A stretch of 64,000 bases of DNA, from NCBI GenBank assembly GCA_963748105.1, contig CAVVHP010000031.1:1-64000 (forward strand), given 5' to 3'. The notes under the pieces were generated by a model. The model was not told the origin of the DNA. It was given only the letters and a program-made list of their open reading frames with translations, and made no database searches. The stretch is from JAKAGZ01 sp963748105 (GTDB taxonomy: Bacteria; Bacteroidota; Ignavibacteria; Ignavibacteriales; Ignavibacteriaceae). The position numbers and the translations under genes were made by a program. Shown piece by piece: positions 1 to 8,731 of the stretch. The number at the start of each line of letters is the position of its first letter. Within the stretch, counting starts at the first letter, position 1.

Positions 1-560
1 ATGGAAATGCAGTTAGCACAACAACTACAATCAATTCTGGCTTTGGCTCAAAAATAGTTGTGGATGGAGCCGGATTTCTTTTAAATAACGAAATGGACGA
101 CTTCAGTTCAAAACCTGGCGTACCTAATCAATATGGTTTACTGGGTTCCGAGGCAAATTCAATTCAGCCGGAAAAAAGAATGTTAAGTTCTATGACTCCG
201 ACAATTGTTTTGAAAAACGACAGGCCTTACATTATAGTCGGTTCTCCCGGAGGATCTACAATAATTACTACGGTTTTACAGGTTATTATGAATTGTATTG
301 ATTTCAGAATGAATATCAGTCAGGCAATAGATGCACCAAGAATTCATCACCAATGGTATCCTGATGAAATTTATTCCGAAAATTTTTCTCTGAATAAGGA
401 TACTGCAGAAAAACTGATGAAAATGGGATATCTTTTGGCTAACTTTAATAAAGAGGCAAAAATACTTGGTGTTGCAGAAGGAATTATGATAGATCATCAA
501 AATGGTGTAGTTTATGGTGCCTCAGATCCCAGAGGAAGTGGCTCAGCAGAAGGATATTAA
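1..560 (+). CDS. ggt: Gamma-glutamyltransferase, C-terminal part (5' end outside window)
   Basis: This is the end of a gamma-glutamyltransferase, the periplasmic or secreted N-terminal-nucleophile hydrolase that cleaves the gamma-glutamyl bond of glutathione and related compounds. The reading frame is open from the first base. It shows the small-subunit signatures: GNAVSTTTTINSGFGS, then FLLNNEMDDF, the oxyanion-hole pair within KRMLSSMTPT, SPGGSTIITTVLQV and DAPRIHHQW. The autocleavage site and catalytic threonine lie upstream and cannot be checked. The stop is followed 23 bases later by acpS. Family assignment is secure. Confidence 0.93.
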   Translation, partial: GNAVSTTTTINSGFGSKIVVDGAGFLLNNEMDDFSSKPGVPNQYGLLGSEANSIQPEKRMLSSMTPTIVLKNDRPYIIVGSPGGSTIITTVLQVIMNCIDFRMNISQAIDAPRIHHQWYPDEIYSENFSLNKDTAEKLMKMGYLLANFNKEAKILGVAEGIMIDHQNGVVYGASDPRGSGSAEGY

Positions 561-583
561 TTTTTAGTGGAAGGACTTTCAAA

Positions 584-967
584 ATGATAATGGGCGTTGG
601 TATAGATATAATTGAAATTGACAGAATCAAGGATAGCGTTGATAAATATGGCGACAGATTTCTGAATAAGATTTATACTGAGTCAGAATTGGAGTATTGC
701 CTGGCCAAAAGTAGTAAATACCAACATTTGGCAGCAAGATTTGCAGCAAAAGAAGCGGTTTATAAGGCGTTAACCACCGGTTGGCACGAAGTTGCAACCT
801 GGCAGGATATTGAAATTTCAAATGAACCCAACGGTATGCCTCTTGTTACTCTCAAAGGGAAATTGAAAACATTTTTGTCAACAGATAAAAGCCTTAAAAT
901 TTCAATAAGTCATTCCCGTGACTATGTAACCTGTATGGCTATTGTTTACAAAAATACGGAAGCGTAA
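584..967 (+). CDS. acpS: Holo-[acyl-carrier-protein] synthase
   Basis: AcpS transfers 4'-phosphopantetheine from CoA to the serine of acyl carrier protein, making holo-ACP for fatty acid synthesis in the cytoplasm. The 127-residue length is normal for the family. The magnesium ligands are visible as Asp8 in GIDIIEIDR and Glu57 in AAKEAVYKAL. A purine-rich site GGAAGGA at about 569-575 is 8 bases before the ATG at 584 and favours this start over the ATG two codons later. Confidence 0.95.
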   Translation: MIMGVGIDIIEIDRIKDSVDKYGDRFLNKIYTESELEYCLAKSSKYQHLAARFAAKEAVYKALTTGWHEVATWQDIEISNEPNGMPLVTLKGKLKTFLSTDKSLKISISHSRDYVTCMAIVYKNTEA

Positions 968-1067
968 ACACCTCATTTAATCATTCGCATTATCTTCATA
1001 AATATATTGAAAATTAGGGGAGATTTTGCATATATTATCCTCATTAAATTATTAAATGGCTTAAATA

Positions 1068-1268
1068 ATGGCTTTTTCCGGTAAAATATTAACTCGAAAA
1101 AACTTTAATATTTACACCTATACTGCTATAAGTATTATCATTGTGCTACTGGCATTAATGGTTACAAAGATCTTACCCGTTGAATATTTTGTCCCGGTAT
1201 TAGTTGTTAGCATATTATTATTTATAATCAGAATTATTCTTAAGAATTTATTTGAGTATACAGGATAA
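1068..1268 (+). CDS. Small predicted membrane protein, unknown function
   Basis: A 66-residue open frame with a short basic N-terminus and two hydrophobic stretches (about residues 17-35 and 38-58), consistent with a two-helix inner-membrane hairpin. No family is recognised. It lies between acpS and a broken HNH gene and shares its reading frame with the latter, so its stop directly precedes the HNH coding sequence. The ribosome binding site is weak. It could be a genuine small protein or a chance hydrophobic frame in AT-rich DNA. Confidence 0.4.
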   Translation: MAFSGKILTRKNFNIYTYTAISIIIVLLALMVTKILPVEYFVPVLVVSILLFIIRIILKNLFEYTG

Positions 1269-1277
1269 AAAAGAGCA

Positions 1278-1826
1278 GAGGAGGTAGTCTTCGAATCTTC
1301 CAAACGAGTAAATGGCAAACTAAATGCAAAGGTTTTAATACTAAATCAGAGCTATGAGCCACTTACAATTTGTAATATTAAAAAAGCTATAATATTAATT
1401 TATCTGGGGAAAGCAGAAGTAGTCCTTGATGATAACAGAAAAAAATTGCGCACAGTTAGCTACTTTTTACCCCTGGCCAAGTATAATTACGACTCAGCCG
1501 ATTTGTAGCAATCCCGTACAAAAAAGTAGTACTCACAAGAAAGAATATTTTACGCAGAGATGCATTTAAATGTGCTTATTGCGGAAGAAGTGATCTTCCC
1601 TTAACAATTGATCACGTGCTTCCGAAGGCGCGGGGTGGTACTGATGCGTGGGAAAATCTTGTTTGTGCCTGTACAATCTGCAATAATAAAAAAGGCGACA
1701 AAACGCCGGAAGAAGCAAACATGAAATTAATATATAAGCCATTTAAACCAAGCCACATTATGTTTCATTAAAAACGTGGTGGGTAAGCTCGATGAAAACT
1801 GGAAACCATATCTTTATCTTTCATGA
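1278..1826 (+). pseudogene. HNH endonuclease, disrupted by frameshifts
   Basis: Three successive frames encode one HNH endonuclease. The first (from about 1278) gives KVLILNQSYEPLT, the second a short PSII piece, and the third contains the nuclease core CAYCGRSDLPLTIDHVLPKA, GGTDAWENLV and CTICNNKKGDK with its zinc-type CxxC pairs. A fourth frame supplies the end, KLDENWKPYLYLS. Frame changes near 1476, 1489 and 1768 each look like one extra base. Undoing them gives a continuous protein of about 181 residues. No ATG, GTG or TTG lies in frame between the previous stop (1268) and the conserved start of the domain, although an AGGAGG site sits at 1279-1284. It is either a decayed gene or, more likely given other broken genes here, a sequence-error victim. 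Confidence 0.75.
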
Positions 1827-1920
1827 ATTGCAGGAAAATTCCCTTTACTGCATTAAATTAAAGATTATTACTAGCTTTATTATTATTTTATTCAATTAAA
1901 TTCTAAAACTTTTCCGGAAT

Positions 1921-2901
1921 ATGTTGAAAAAAAGAATACTTAGTGGAATGCGTCCAACGGGCAAGTTGCATATTGGCCACTATGTTGGGGCGCTAGAAAA
2001 TTGGGTGAAGCTTCAGGATGAATACGATAATTTTCATTTGATTGCTGATTATCATGCATTAACTACAAATCTTGATACTTCTACAATTTATAATGATTCA
2101 ATTGATATGCTGATTGACTGGCTGTCGGCCGGATTGGATCCGGTTAAAAGTCCGATGTTCAGGCAATCACAGATAAAACAGCATACTGAATTGAACCTTA
2201 TCTTTGAAATGTTAATTACAGTTAATCGGCTTGAAAGAAATCCAACTCTAAAGGATCAGGTGCGAGACCTTAATATTGAGAATATTATTTTCGGACATTT
2301 AGGATATCCTGTTTTACAGTCAGCTGATATTTTACTTTACAAAGGGGATGCAGTTCCTGTTGGTGAGGACCAGGTTCCTCACGTTGAAATAACAAGAGAA
2401 ATTGCCCGAAAGTTTAATAATCAATACGGCCGGGTTTTTCCTGAACCGGAGCCAAAGCTAACAAAGTTTGCACGTTTAGCAGGACTTGATGGTAATGCAA
2501 AAATGAGCAAATCACTTGGCAATACAATTTTGCTTTCTGATGATCCTGATACTGTAAAATCAAAATTGAAAAAAGCTGTAACAGACCCAAACAAGGTAAG
2601 GAAGGGGGATCCGGGAAATCCTGATATTTGTCTTGTTTTTTCTTATCATAAAAAATTTAATCCAGATGAAATCCCTGAAATTGAATCAGGATGCCGATCG
2701 GGAGCACTTGGTTGTTTTGATTGCAAAATGAAATGTTCATCAAAAATATCTGATTTTATTGAGCCGATTAGGGAAAAAAGAAATTATTACGAAAATAATC
2801 TTGATGAAGTAAAAGATATTCTTGCAGATGGTGAAAAACGCGGCAGGGAAGTAGCAGAAGAAACAATGAATGAAGTTCATTCTAAAATGAAGCTTGGCTA
2901 A
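1921..2901 (+). CDS. trpS: Tryptophan--tRNA ligase
   Basis: Class I aminoacyl-tRNA synthetase that charges tRNA-Trp. The HIGH motif is at residues 17-20 (KLHIGHYVGAL) and the KMSKS motif at 194-198 (NAKMSKSLGN). The 326-residue length is standard. The C-terminal region contains a Cys-rich segment (GCRSGALGCFDCKMKC) seen in some bacterial TrpRS proteins; whether it binds metal is inference. Its stop is one base before the scpA start, so the two are probably co-transcribed. Confidence 0.97.
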   Translation: MLKKRILSGMRPTGKLHIGHYVGALENWVKLQDEYDNFHLIADYHALTTNLDTSTIYNDSIDMLIDWLSAGLDPVKSPMFRQSQIKQHTELNLIFEMLITVNRLERNPTLKDQVRDLNIENIIFGHLGYPVLQSADILLYKGDAVPVGEDQVPHVEITREIARKFNNQYGRVFPEPEPKLTKFARLAGLDGNAKMSKSLGNTILLSDDPDTVKSKLKKAVTDPNKVRKGDPGNPDICLVFSYHKKFNPDEIPEIESGCRSGALGCFDCKMKCSSKISDFIEPIREKRNYYENNLDEVKDILADGEKRGREVAEETMNEVHSKMKLG

Positions 2902-2902
2902 A

Positions 2903-3646
2903 ATGTATAAAATTAAAGTTAGATCATTTTGAAGGCCCGCTTGATCTGCTTCTCTTTTTTATAAAAAGAGATGAACTGGATATCTATGATATTCCGATTG
3001 CCAGAATTACAAAAGAATTTCTTGGATATGTAAAAATTAATTCAGATGTTGGATCTGGAAACGGCCGGTGATTTTATTCTAATGGCATCAACACTGATGC
3101 ATATTAAAGTAAGAATGCTTTTGCCAAGAGAAGTTGATGAAAAAGGAGAGGAAATTGATCCACGTGCAGAATTGATTGCTGCGCTTCTTGAGTACAAACG
3201 TTATAAAGAGATGTCCGAAGAACTTTCTTTTCTTGAATCGAACCAGAGAAAACTGAGTTTTAGAGGTAATTATGATGAAGATGAAAAGGAAACTCCTCCG
3301 GATTATGAAATCTTATTAAAAAACGTAACACTTTTTGATCTTGCAAAAGCATTTAAAAAGGCTATTGATAATCTGAAACCTCAGCCGGTTCATGAAATTG
3401 TTAGAATAAATGTTACTGTTGATGAGCAGATTGAACATATTTATAATAAGCTCAATGAATCAACGAGATTCAATTTCTTAAGTTTAATTGATGGATATGA
3501 GGGAGAAGATTCGAATAGTTATCACATTTATTGCTCTGCTTGAACTTGTAAAAATGGAAAGAATTGGAATTAAAGAAACTCCTGATTTTAACGAATTTAT
3601 AATTTACAAGTTGGATAATGGACAAGATCTACAACTCAATAATTGA
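2903..3646 (+). CDS. scpA: Segregation and condensation protein A (frameshifted)
   Basis: ScpA is the kleisin that joins SMC and ScpB in the chromosome condensation complex. The N-terminus begins MYKIK and continues after one frame change near 2918 as LDHFEGPLDLLLFFIKRDELDIYDIPI, the hallmark of the family. A second change near 3040 leads to MLDLETAGDFILMASTLMHIK, and a third near 3512 to the winged-helix end RIVITFIALLELVKMERI. Each shift looks like one extra base. Removing them gives 246 residues, the normal size. The 3' end overlaps scpB by 29 bases. SMC partners are normally required for growth, so sequence error is the likeliest cause. Confidence 0.85.
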
Positions 3647-4271
3647 AGCATTAATTTTTTCATCAGACGAATCCCTTTCAAATTCTGAAATAATTAAAGC
3701 CGTTAAGGGGATCGATGGAGAAGACACTGAAATTTCCAGCAGTGATGTTGAAAAATGTGTTGATGAAATTAATACCTCTTACGAGGAAAACAATACCTCA
3801 TACAGAATAATTAGAATTGCAGATGGTTATCTATTCGCTACCCGGCCTGAGTATGCCAAATATGTTGGATATCTTTCATCAGAAAAAAGTAAACGTAGAT
3901 TAAGTCAGGCAGCACTTGAAACTCTGGCAATCATTGCTTATAAACAGCCCATAACTAAACCGGAACTTGAATCAATCAGAGGTGTAAATTCCGATTATAT
4001 TTTAAATACTCTCCTTGAAAAGAATCTTATTACAATAAAAGGTAGAGCAGAAACAATTGGAAGGCCGCTTCTTTACGCTACAACTGATGAATTTCTAAAA
4101 TATTTTGCATTAAATAAACTCAGCGATCTTCCAAAACCAAGGGAAATTGAAGAAATAATGCAGGATGAGGATTTTATTGAACAGAAAAATAAAATTATGA
4201 TGAATGTAATTGAAGAAAAGATGGAAAATGAAACAGAGCAAGAATCGGCAGAAGATGATACGACTGAATAA
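3618..4271 (+). CDS. scpB: Segregation and condensation protein B
   Basis: ScpB dimers bind ScpA and the SMC heads in the condensin-like complex. The 217-residue product has the two winged-helix regions of the family, with the conserved core SQAALETLAIIAYKQPITKPELE at about residues 95-117 followed by RGVNSDYILNTLLEKNLI and GRPLLYATTDEFLKYF. The C-terminus is acidic and low in complexity. It overlaps scpA upstream and rluB downstream, suggesting translational coupling of an scpA-scpB-rluB operon, an order common in bacteria. Confidence 0.95.
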   Translation: MDKIYNSIIEALIFSSDESLSNSEIIKAVKGIDGEDTEISSSDVEKCVDEINTSYEENNTSYRIIRIADGYLFATRPEYAKYVGYLSSEKSKRRLSQAALETLAIIAYKQPITKPELESIRGVNSDYILNTLLEKNLITIKGRAETIGRPLLYATTDEFLKYFALNKLSDLPKPREIEEIMQDEDFIEQKNKIMMNVIEEKMENETEQESAEDDTTE

Positions 4272-4974
4272 ATATTTAGCTGACAGTGGAATTTCTTCAA
4301 GAAGAAAAGCAGAAGAGTTCATTTTGCAGGGCAGGGTCACTGTTAATGGTAAAGTAGTAAAGGAACTATCTTTCAAAGTTAATAATGATAACGATGTAGT
4401 CTCATTTGATGGAGAAAATATTTCTCCTAAAAAGCATTTATATTTTTTACTTAATAAGCCTAAGGGAGTTGTTACAACTACAAGTGATGAAAAGAAACGG
4501 GGAACGGTTGTAGGTCTTATAAAAACACAGGAAAAAATCTTCCCTGTAGGCAGACTGGATTTTAATACAACGGGTGTCTTACTACTTACAAATGATGGCG
4601 AGTTCTCTAATTTACTAACACACCCCCGAAATAAAGTCCCGAGGACATATGAAGTTATCCTGGATAGACCTTTGGAGGAATCGCACGATGAGAAATTATT
4701 AAAAGGTGTTTATATTGATGGTGTAAAGGGGAAATTTAAAAGTTTAAAATTCCCTAAAAATAATTCCCGGAAAAAAGTTAATGTTATTACTGTTGAAGGG
4801 CGAAATCATTTTGTAAAGAATATGTTTAAAACCCTTGGATATACAGTTATTTCATTAAACAGATCCGCATACGGAAATTTTTCAGCTGACGTTCCTGTCG
4901 GCCATTACAGGACGATTTCATCCTTAGAAATTGATAAAGCAATTGAGATTTATGGTAAAGCACATAATAATTAG
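4255..4974 (+). CDS. rluB: Pseudouridine synthase, RluB/RsuA family
   Basis: RNA pseudouridine synthase, probably acting on 23S rRNA. An N-terminal S4 RNA-binding domain (MIRLNKYLADSGISSRRKAE) is followed by the catalytic domain with GRLDFNTTGVLLLTNDG, where Asp102 is the expected catalytic residue. I chose the ATG at 4255, which overlaps the scpB stop and places the S4 domain at the N-terminus; an open frame 15 codons longer begins at 4210 but adds only a lysine-rich tail inside scpB. The 239-residue length fits. The exact target base (RluB, RluE or RsuA type) cannot be settled from sequence alone. Confidence 0.92.
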   Translation: MIRLNKYLADSGISSRRKAEEFILQGRVTVNGKVVKELSFKVNNDNDVVSFDGENISPKKHLYFLLNKPKGVVTTTSDEKKRGTVVGLIKTQEKIFPVGRLDFNTTGVLLLTNDGEFSNLLTHPRNKVPRTYEVILDRPLEESHDEKLLKGVYIDGVKGKFKSLKFPKNNSRKKVNVITVEGRNHFVKNMFKTLGYTVISLNRSAYGNFSADVPVGHYRTISSLEIDKAIEIYGKAHNN

Positions 4975-6454
4975 TTGTCTGCTTATAATTATTCTATTAC
5001 CTGATGCTGCAAGTGCGCAGGATACTACGAAAAATTCCCCCCAGAGATATTCTTACACAACCATACCTGAATTCCGTGATCAGTTAAATGATATTTTTAA
5101 CGATCCTAACTTTAGTAACGCTCAATGGGGAGTAATAATACAATCTCTGGAAACAGGTGAATATTTCTATAAAAGAAATGAAGACAAATTAATGATGCCC
5201 GCTTCCGATCTGAAATTGTTTACAACAGCGGCAGGATTAATTCTTCTCGGTAGCGATTATCATTTTTCTACAAATCTTTTTATTAATGGCAAAGTTGACG
5301 GTTCAATTCTAAATGGTGATTTAATTGTCCAGGGAAGAGGTGACCCTACAATATCCGGTAGATTTTATAATAATGACTTATATAAAATATATGAAGATTG
5401 GGCAGATTCTCTTATCAATTATGGAATAGACGAAATTACAGGGAATCTTATTGGAGATGATAACGCATTTGATGATAACGGTCTGGGAAAAGGATGGGCC
5501 TGGGATTATGAAAGTTATTGGTTTGCTGCTCAATCCAGTGCAGTATCATTTAACGATAATTGCGTTGATGTTACAGTAACACTTGATAAACAAACTAAAC
5601 TACCAAAAATCAGCATTCTTCCCGACACAAAATATGTTGTAATTTCAAATAATGTTATTCCTGTTTCAAAGGATTCAGTTTCCTCAATTGATGTTTACAG
5701 GGAAAGAGGGACCAACCTGATTAGTGTATTCGGTACAATCAGAGATGGTGACTCCGTAAAAACTTTTGTTACGGTTAATAATCCAACACAGTTTGCAATG
5801 GTTATTCTGAAAAAAGTTCTGGAGCGTAAAGGGATTAAAGTTAAAGGTTATCCTACTGACGTGGATGATATTTCTTCTCCACTGGATTATACAAAATTGA
5901 AGAGAGTTTGCACAACTTTTTCACCGCCCCTGAAAGAAATCATCAAGGTTATTAATAAAAACAGCCAGAATTTTTTTGCGGAACAATTATTAAAAACAAT
6001 AGCATTGGAAAAATCCGGATTTGGCTCAATTGAAAATGGTGTAAAAGCTGAAAGTAAAATATTTAAAGAAATGGGTATAAACCCTGAAAGTATGTCACTA
6101 GTTGATGGAAGTGGTCTTTCAAGACTGGATCTGGTTACACCAAAGCAAATTGTTACATTGCTAAATTATATGTACAAGAGTAAATATTTTATCCCATTTT
6201 TTAATTCATTGGCTATTGCAGGGGTTGATGGAACTTTGGGGGATAGATTGCAAAATACTCTTGCTCAGGACCGAATCAGGGCTAAAAGCGGATTCCTTGA
6301 GGGCGTACGAAGCCTTTCAGGATATGCTTATACTGCAGACAATGAGCCAGTTGCTTTTTCAATAATTGTAAATAATTTTAATGTGCCGGTAAAACTGGCA
6401 GAGAATATTCAGGATTTAGTATGTTTGCGTCTTGCAAACTTTAAAAGAAAATAA
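4952..6454 (+). CDS. dacB: D-alanyl-D-alanine carboxypeptidase/endopeptidase (PBP4 type, peptidase S13)
   Basis: A class C penicillin-binding protein that trims or cleaves peptidoglycan cross-links in the periplasm. A signal peptide (VKHIIISCLLIIILLPDAASA) leads a roughly 500-residue protein. The three active-site motifs are present: SxxK as SDLK near residue 85, SxN as SQN in KNSQNFFAEQLLK, and KSG (variant of KTG) in RAKSGFLEGVRSLSGYA. The start at 4952 is preferred because it begins the signal peptide directly; an in-frame ATG at 4931 also exists. It overlaps the end of rluB. Confidence 0.92.
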   Translation: MVKHIIISCLLIIILLPDAASAQDTTKNSPQRYSYTTIPEFRDQLNDIFNDPNFSNAQWGVIIQSLETGEYFYKRNEDKLMMPASDLKLFTTAAGLILLGSDYHFSTNLFINGKVDGSILNGDLIVQGRGDPTISGRFYNNDLYKIYEDWADSLINYGIDEITGNLIGDDNAFDDNGLGKGWAWDYESYWFAAQSSAVSFNDNCVDVTVTLDKQTKLPKISILPDTKYVVISNNVIPVSKDSVSSIDVYRERGTNLISVFGTIRDGDSVKTFVTVNNPTQFAMVILKKVLERKGIKVKGYPTDVDDISSPLDYTKLKRVCTTFSPPLKEIIKVINKNSQNFFAEQLLKTIALEKSGFGSIENGVKAESKIFKEMGINPESMSLVDGSGLSRLDLVTPKQIVTLLNYMYKSKYFIPFFNSLAIAGVDGTLGDRLQNTLAQDRIRAKSGFLEGVRSLSGYAYTADNEPVAFSIIVNNFNVPVKLAENIQDLVCLRLANFKRK

Positions 6455-6465
6455 TCGGAGGATAC

Positions 6466-7979
6466 GTGGAGAACAATATTCAGCAGGAAATAAATGTACT
6501 TATTAAAAGAAGACATGAAGAATTAGAAGAATTAAAATCAAAAGGCTTTGAGCCTTTTGCATATTCATTTGATGTTGACAGTAATGCGAAAGAAATAAAA
6601 GATAATTATAAGGAAGACGAAGAAAAAAATGTTAAAGTTGCCGGCAGACTTATGGCGCTGAGAAGAATGGGAAAAGCCTCGTTTGCCCATATTCAGGATC
6701 ATACCGGAAGAATACAGATTTATCTGAAGAAAGATGAAATAGGGGAAGCTTATGACGCATTTAAATTAATGGATATTGGTGACATTATAGGTGTTGAAGG
6801 ATTTGTCTTTAAAACAAAAACAGGTGAAACATCAGTTCACGTTAAGACAAATAACAATTCTTTCAAAATCATTAAGACCATTGCCAATTGCAAAGGAAAT
6901 TACTGATGAGCAGGGTAATAAAACTGTTTTTGATCAGTTTGCTGATAAGGAATTGCGTTACAGGCAAAGATACCTTGATCTGGTTGTAAATCCTGATATA
7001 AAAGACACATTTATAAAGCGAAGTAAAATTATTACCTCGATGAGAAGATTTCTTGATGAAAATGGTTATCTGGAAGTTGAAACTCCCATTCTGCAGCCGC
7101 TTTACGGCGGGGCTGCTGCCCGACCGTTTGTTACTCATCATAACACACTGGATACTGAACTTTACCTTAGAATTGCTGATGAACTTTATCTAAAAAGATT
7201 AATTGTTGGTGGATTTAACGGCGTTTATGAAATATCAAAAGATTTCAGAAATGAGGGAATGGACAGAACTCATAATCCGGAATTTACAATGATGGAACTT
7301 TACGTTCCTTATAAAGATTACGAATGGATGATGAATTTTGTTGAAAAGATGATACAGAATATTTGTACAGAAGTTTTTAATAAAACAGAATTTACCTATC
7401 GAAGGGAAACAGATAGATTTCAAATCTCCCTGGCAGAGAATATCAATGATTGATGCGATAAAGGAAAAAACAGGAGTTAATGTAATAACTGCACTCGGTG
7501 GATGAGATTAAAAATGCATGTAAACAGCATGGTGTAGATCTGAAATCAGTTGAAGGCAGGGCAAAGATGATAGATGAATTATTCAGCGTTACTGTGAGCC
7601 GAATTTAATTCAGCCTACTTTTATTATTGATTATCCTGTGGAACTTTCTCCACTTGCAAAAAAACACCGTTCAAAAGAAGGTGTTGTTGAAAGATTTGAA
7701 GCATATGTGGCCGGAAGAGAATTGTGTAATGCATTCAGCGAATTAAATGACCCGATTGATCAAAAAGAAAGATTTGAAGGACAGGGCAAAATGCGAGAAG
7801 AAGGTGATGAAGAAGCGCATCAGATAGATGAAGATTTTATCAGGGCACTTGAATACGGAATGCCGCCAACTGCCGGACTTGGAATCGGGATTGACAGGCT
7901 TGTTATGCTTTTAACAGATCAATCATCAATAAGAGATGTAATATTTTTTCCGCAGATGAAACCGGAAGTAAAAAGCTAA
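6466..7979 (+). CDS. lysS: Lysine--tRNA ligase, class II (frameshifted)
   Basis: Class II lysyl-tRNA synthetase. The GTG start at 6466 follows a CGGAGG site. The N-terminal OB-fold anticodon-binding region includes VAGRLMALRRMGKASFAHIQD. Class II motif 2 appears as FRNEGMDRTHNPEFTMMELY and motif 3 as GLGIGIDRLVMLLT. The coding sequence changes frame near 6860, 7441 and 7499 (one extra base each) and near 7595 (one base missing). Restoring these gives exactly 503 residues, the standard length. An essential enzyme with four compensable indels is best explained by sequence errors, unless a second lysS exists elsewhere. Confidence 0.88.
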
Positions 7980-8002
7980 AAAATAATATTAACGGATATG
8001 AT

Positions 8003-8731
8003 TTGAAGTACAGTATTATCATTCCGACTTTAAATGAGGAGAAACTACTTCCGTTACTTCTTAAGCAACTTACCGACAAGAATTATCGGGAACAGTTTGA
8101 TACTGAAATAATTGTTTCTGACAGCGGCAGTTCTGATTGCACAGTTGAGATTGCGCTTACCTATGCCGACAAAGTAGTTGTTAATACTGCACGAAAAAAT
8201 GGGAATATTGCTATTTGCAGAAACAAAGGGGCAAAAATTGCTGACGGAGAATTACTGATATTCCTTAACAGTGATATACTTCTTGATCATCCAATCCGGT
8301 TTTTCTATTATATCGATAATAATTTTATTAATAGTCATTATCTTGCTATGACCTGTGATGTCCGAATATCACCTGAACAGGAGATCATTAAAGATAAATT
8401 GTTCCATTTTGCATTTAATAATTATTTCAGGCTTTTAAACAATTATGTAACCGGAATGGGAAGAGGTGAATGCCAGGTAATCAGAAAAGAAACATTTCAT
8501 AAATTAAACGGATATAATGAAAATCTTGCTGCCGGAGAGGATTTTGATTTTTTCAGAAGAATAAAAAAAATAGGGGATATACTTTATTCGAATATTATTT
8601 GTGTCTACGAATCACCCCGCAGATATCGGAAATTCGGTTATACTGATGTAACCTGGCAATGGTTAAGAAATAGTCATTCTATTATTTTTAATAATAGATC
8701 ATTTTCAAAAGAATGGGAAGAGGTTAGGTAG
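8003..8731 (+). CDS. Glycosyltransferase family 2
   Basis: GT-A fold glycosyltransferase of family 2, probably moving a sugar onto a lipid or polysaccharide at the inner face of the membrane. It begins KYSIIIPTLNEEKLLPLLL, has EIIVSDSGSSDCT, and an NSD motif in LIFLNSDILLDHP in the nucleotide-sugar/metal position. CRNKGA and GMGRGECQVIRKE are typical of the family. The start is a TTG at 8003, because no ATG is in frame nearby; the ribosome site is weak. It abuts the Wzi-like gene downstream, suggesting a shared role in surface polysaccharide. Confidence 0.85.
   Translation: MKYSIIIPTLNEEKLLPLLLKQLTDKNYREQFDTEIIVSDSGSSDCTVEIALTYADKVVVNTARKNGNIAICRNKGAKIADGELLIFLNSDILLDHPIRFFYYIDNNFINSHYLAMTCDVRISPEQEIIKDKLFHFAFNNYFRLLNNYVTGMGRGECQVIRKETFHKLNGYNENLAAGEDFDFFRRIKKIGDILYSNIICVYESPRRYRKFGYTDVTWQWLRNSHSIIFNNRSFSKEWEEVR

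Noticed and set aside
1068..1826. Small membrane ORF and HNH gene as one fused gene with a read-through stop
   Set aside because: A two-helix membrane hairpin in front of an HNH nuclease is not a known architecture, and the AGGAGG site after the stop points to a separate gene start.
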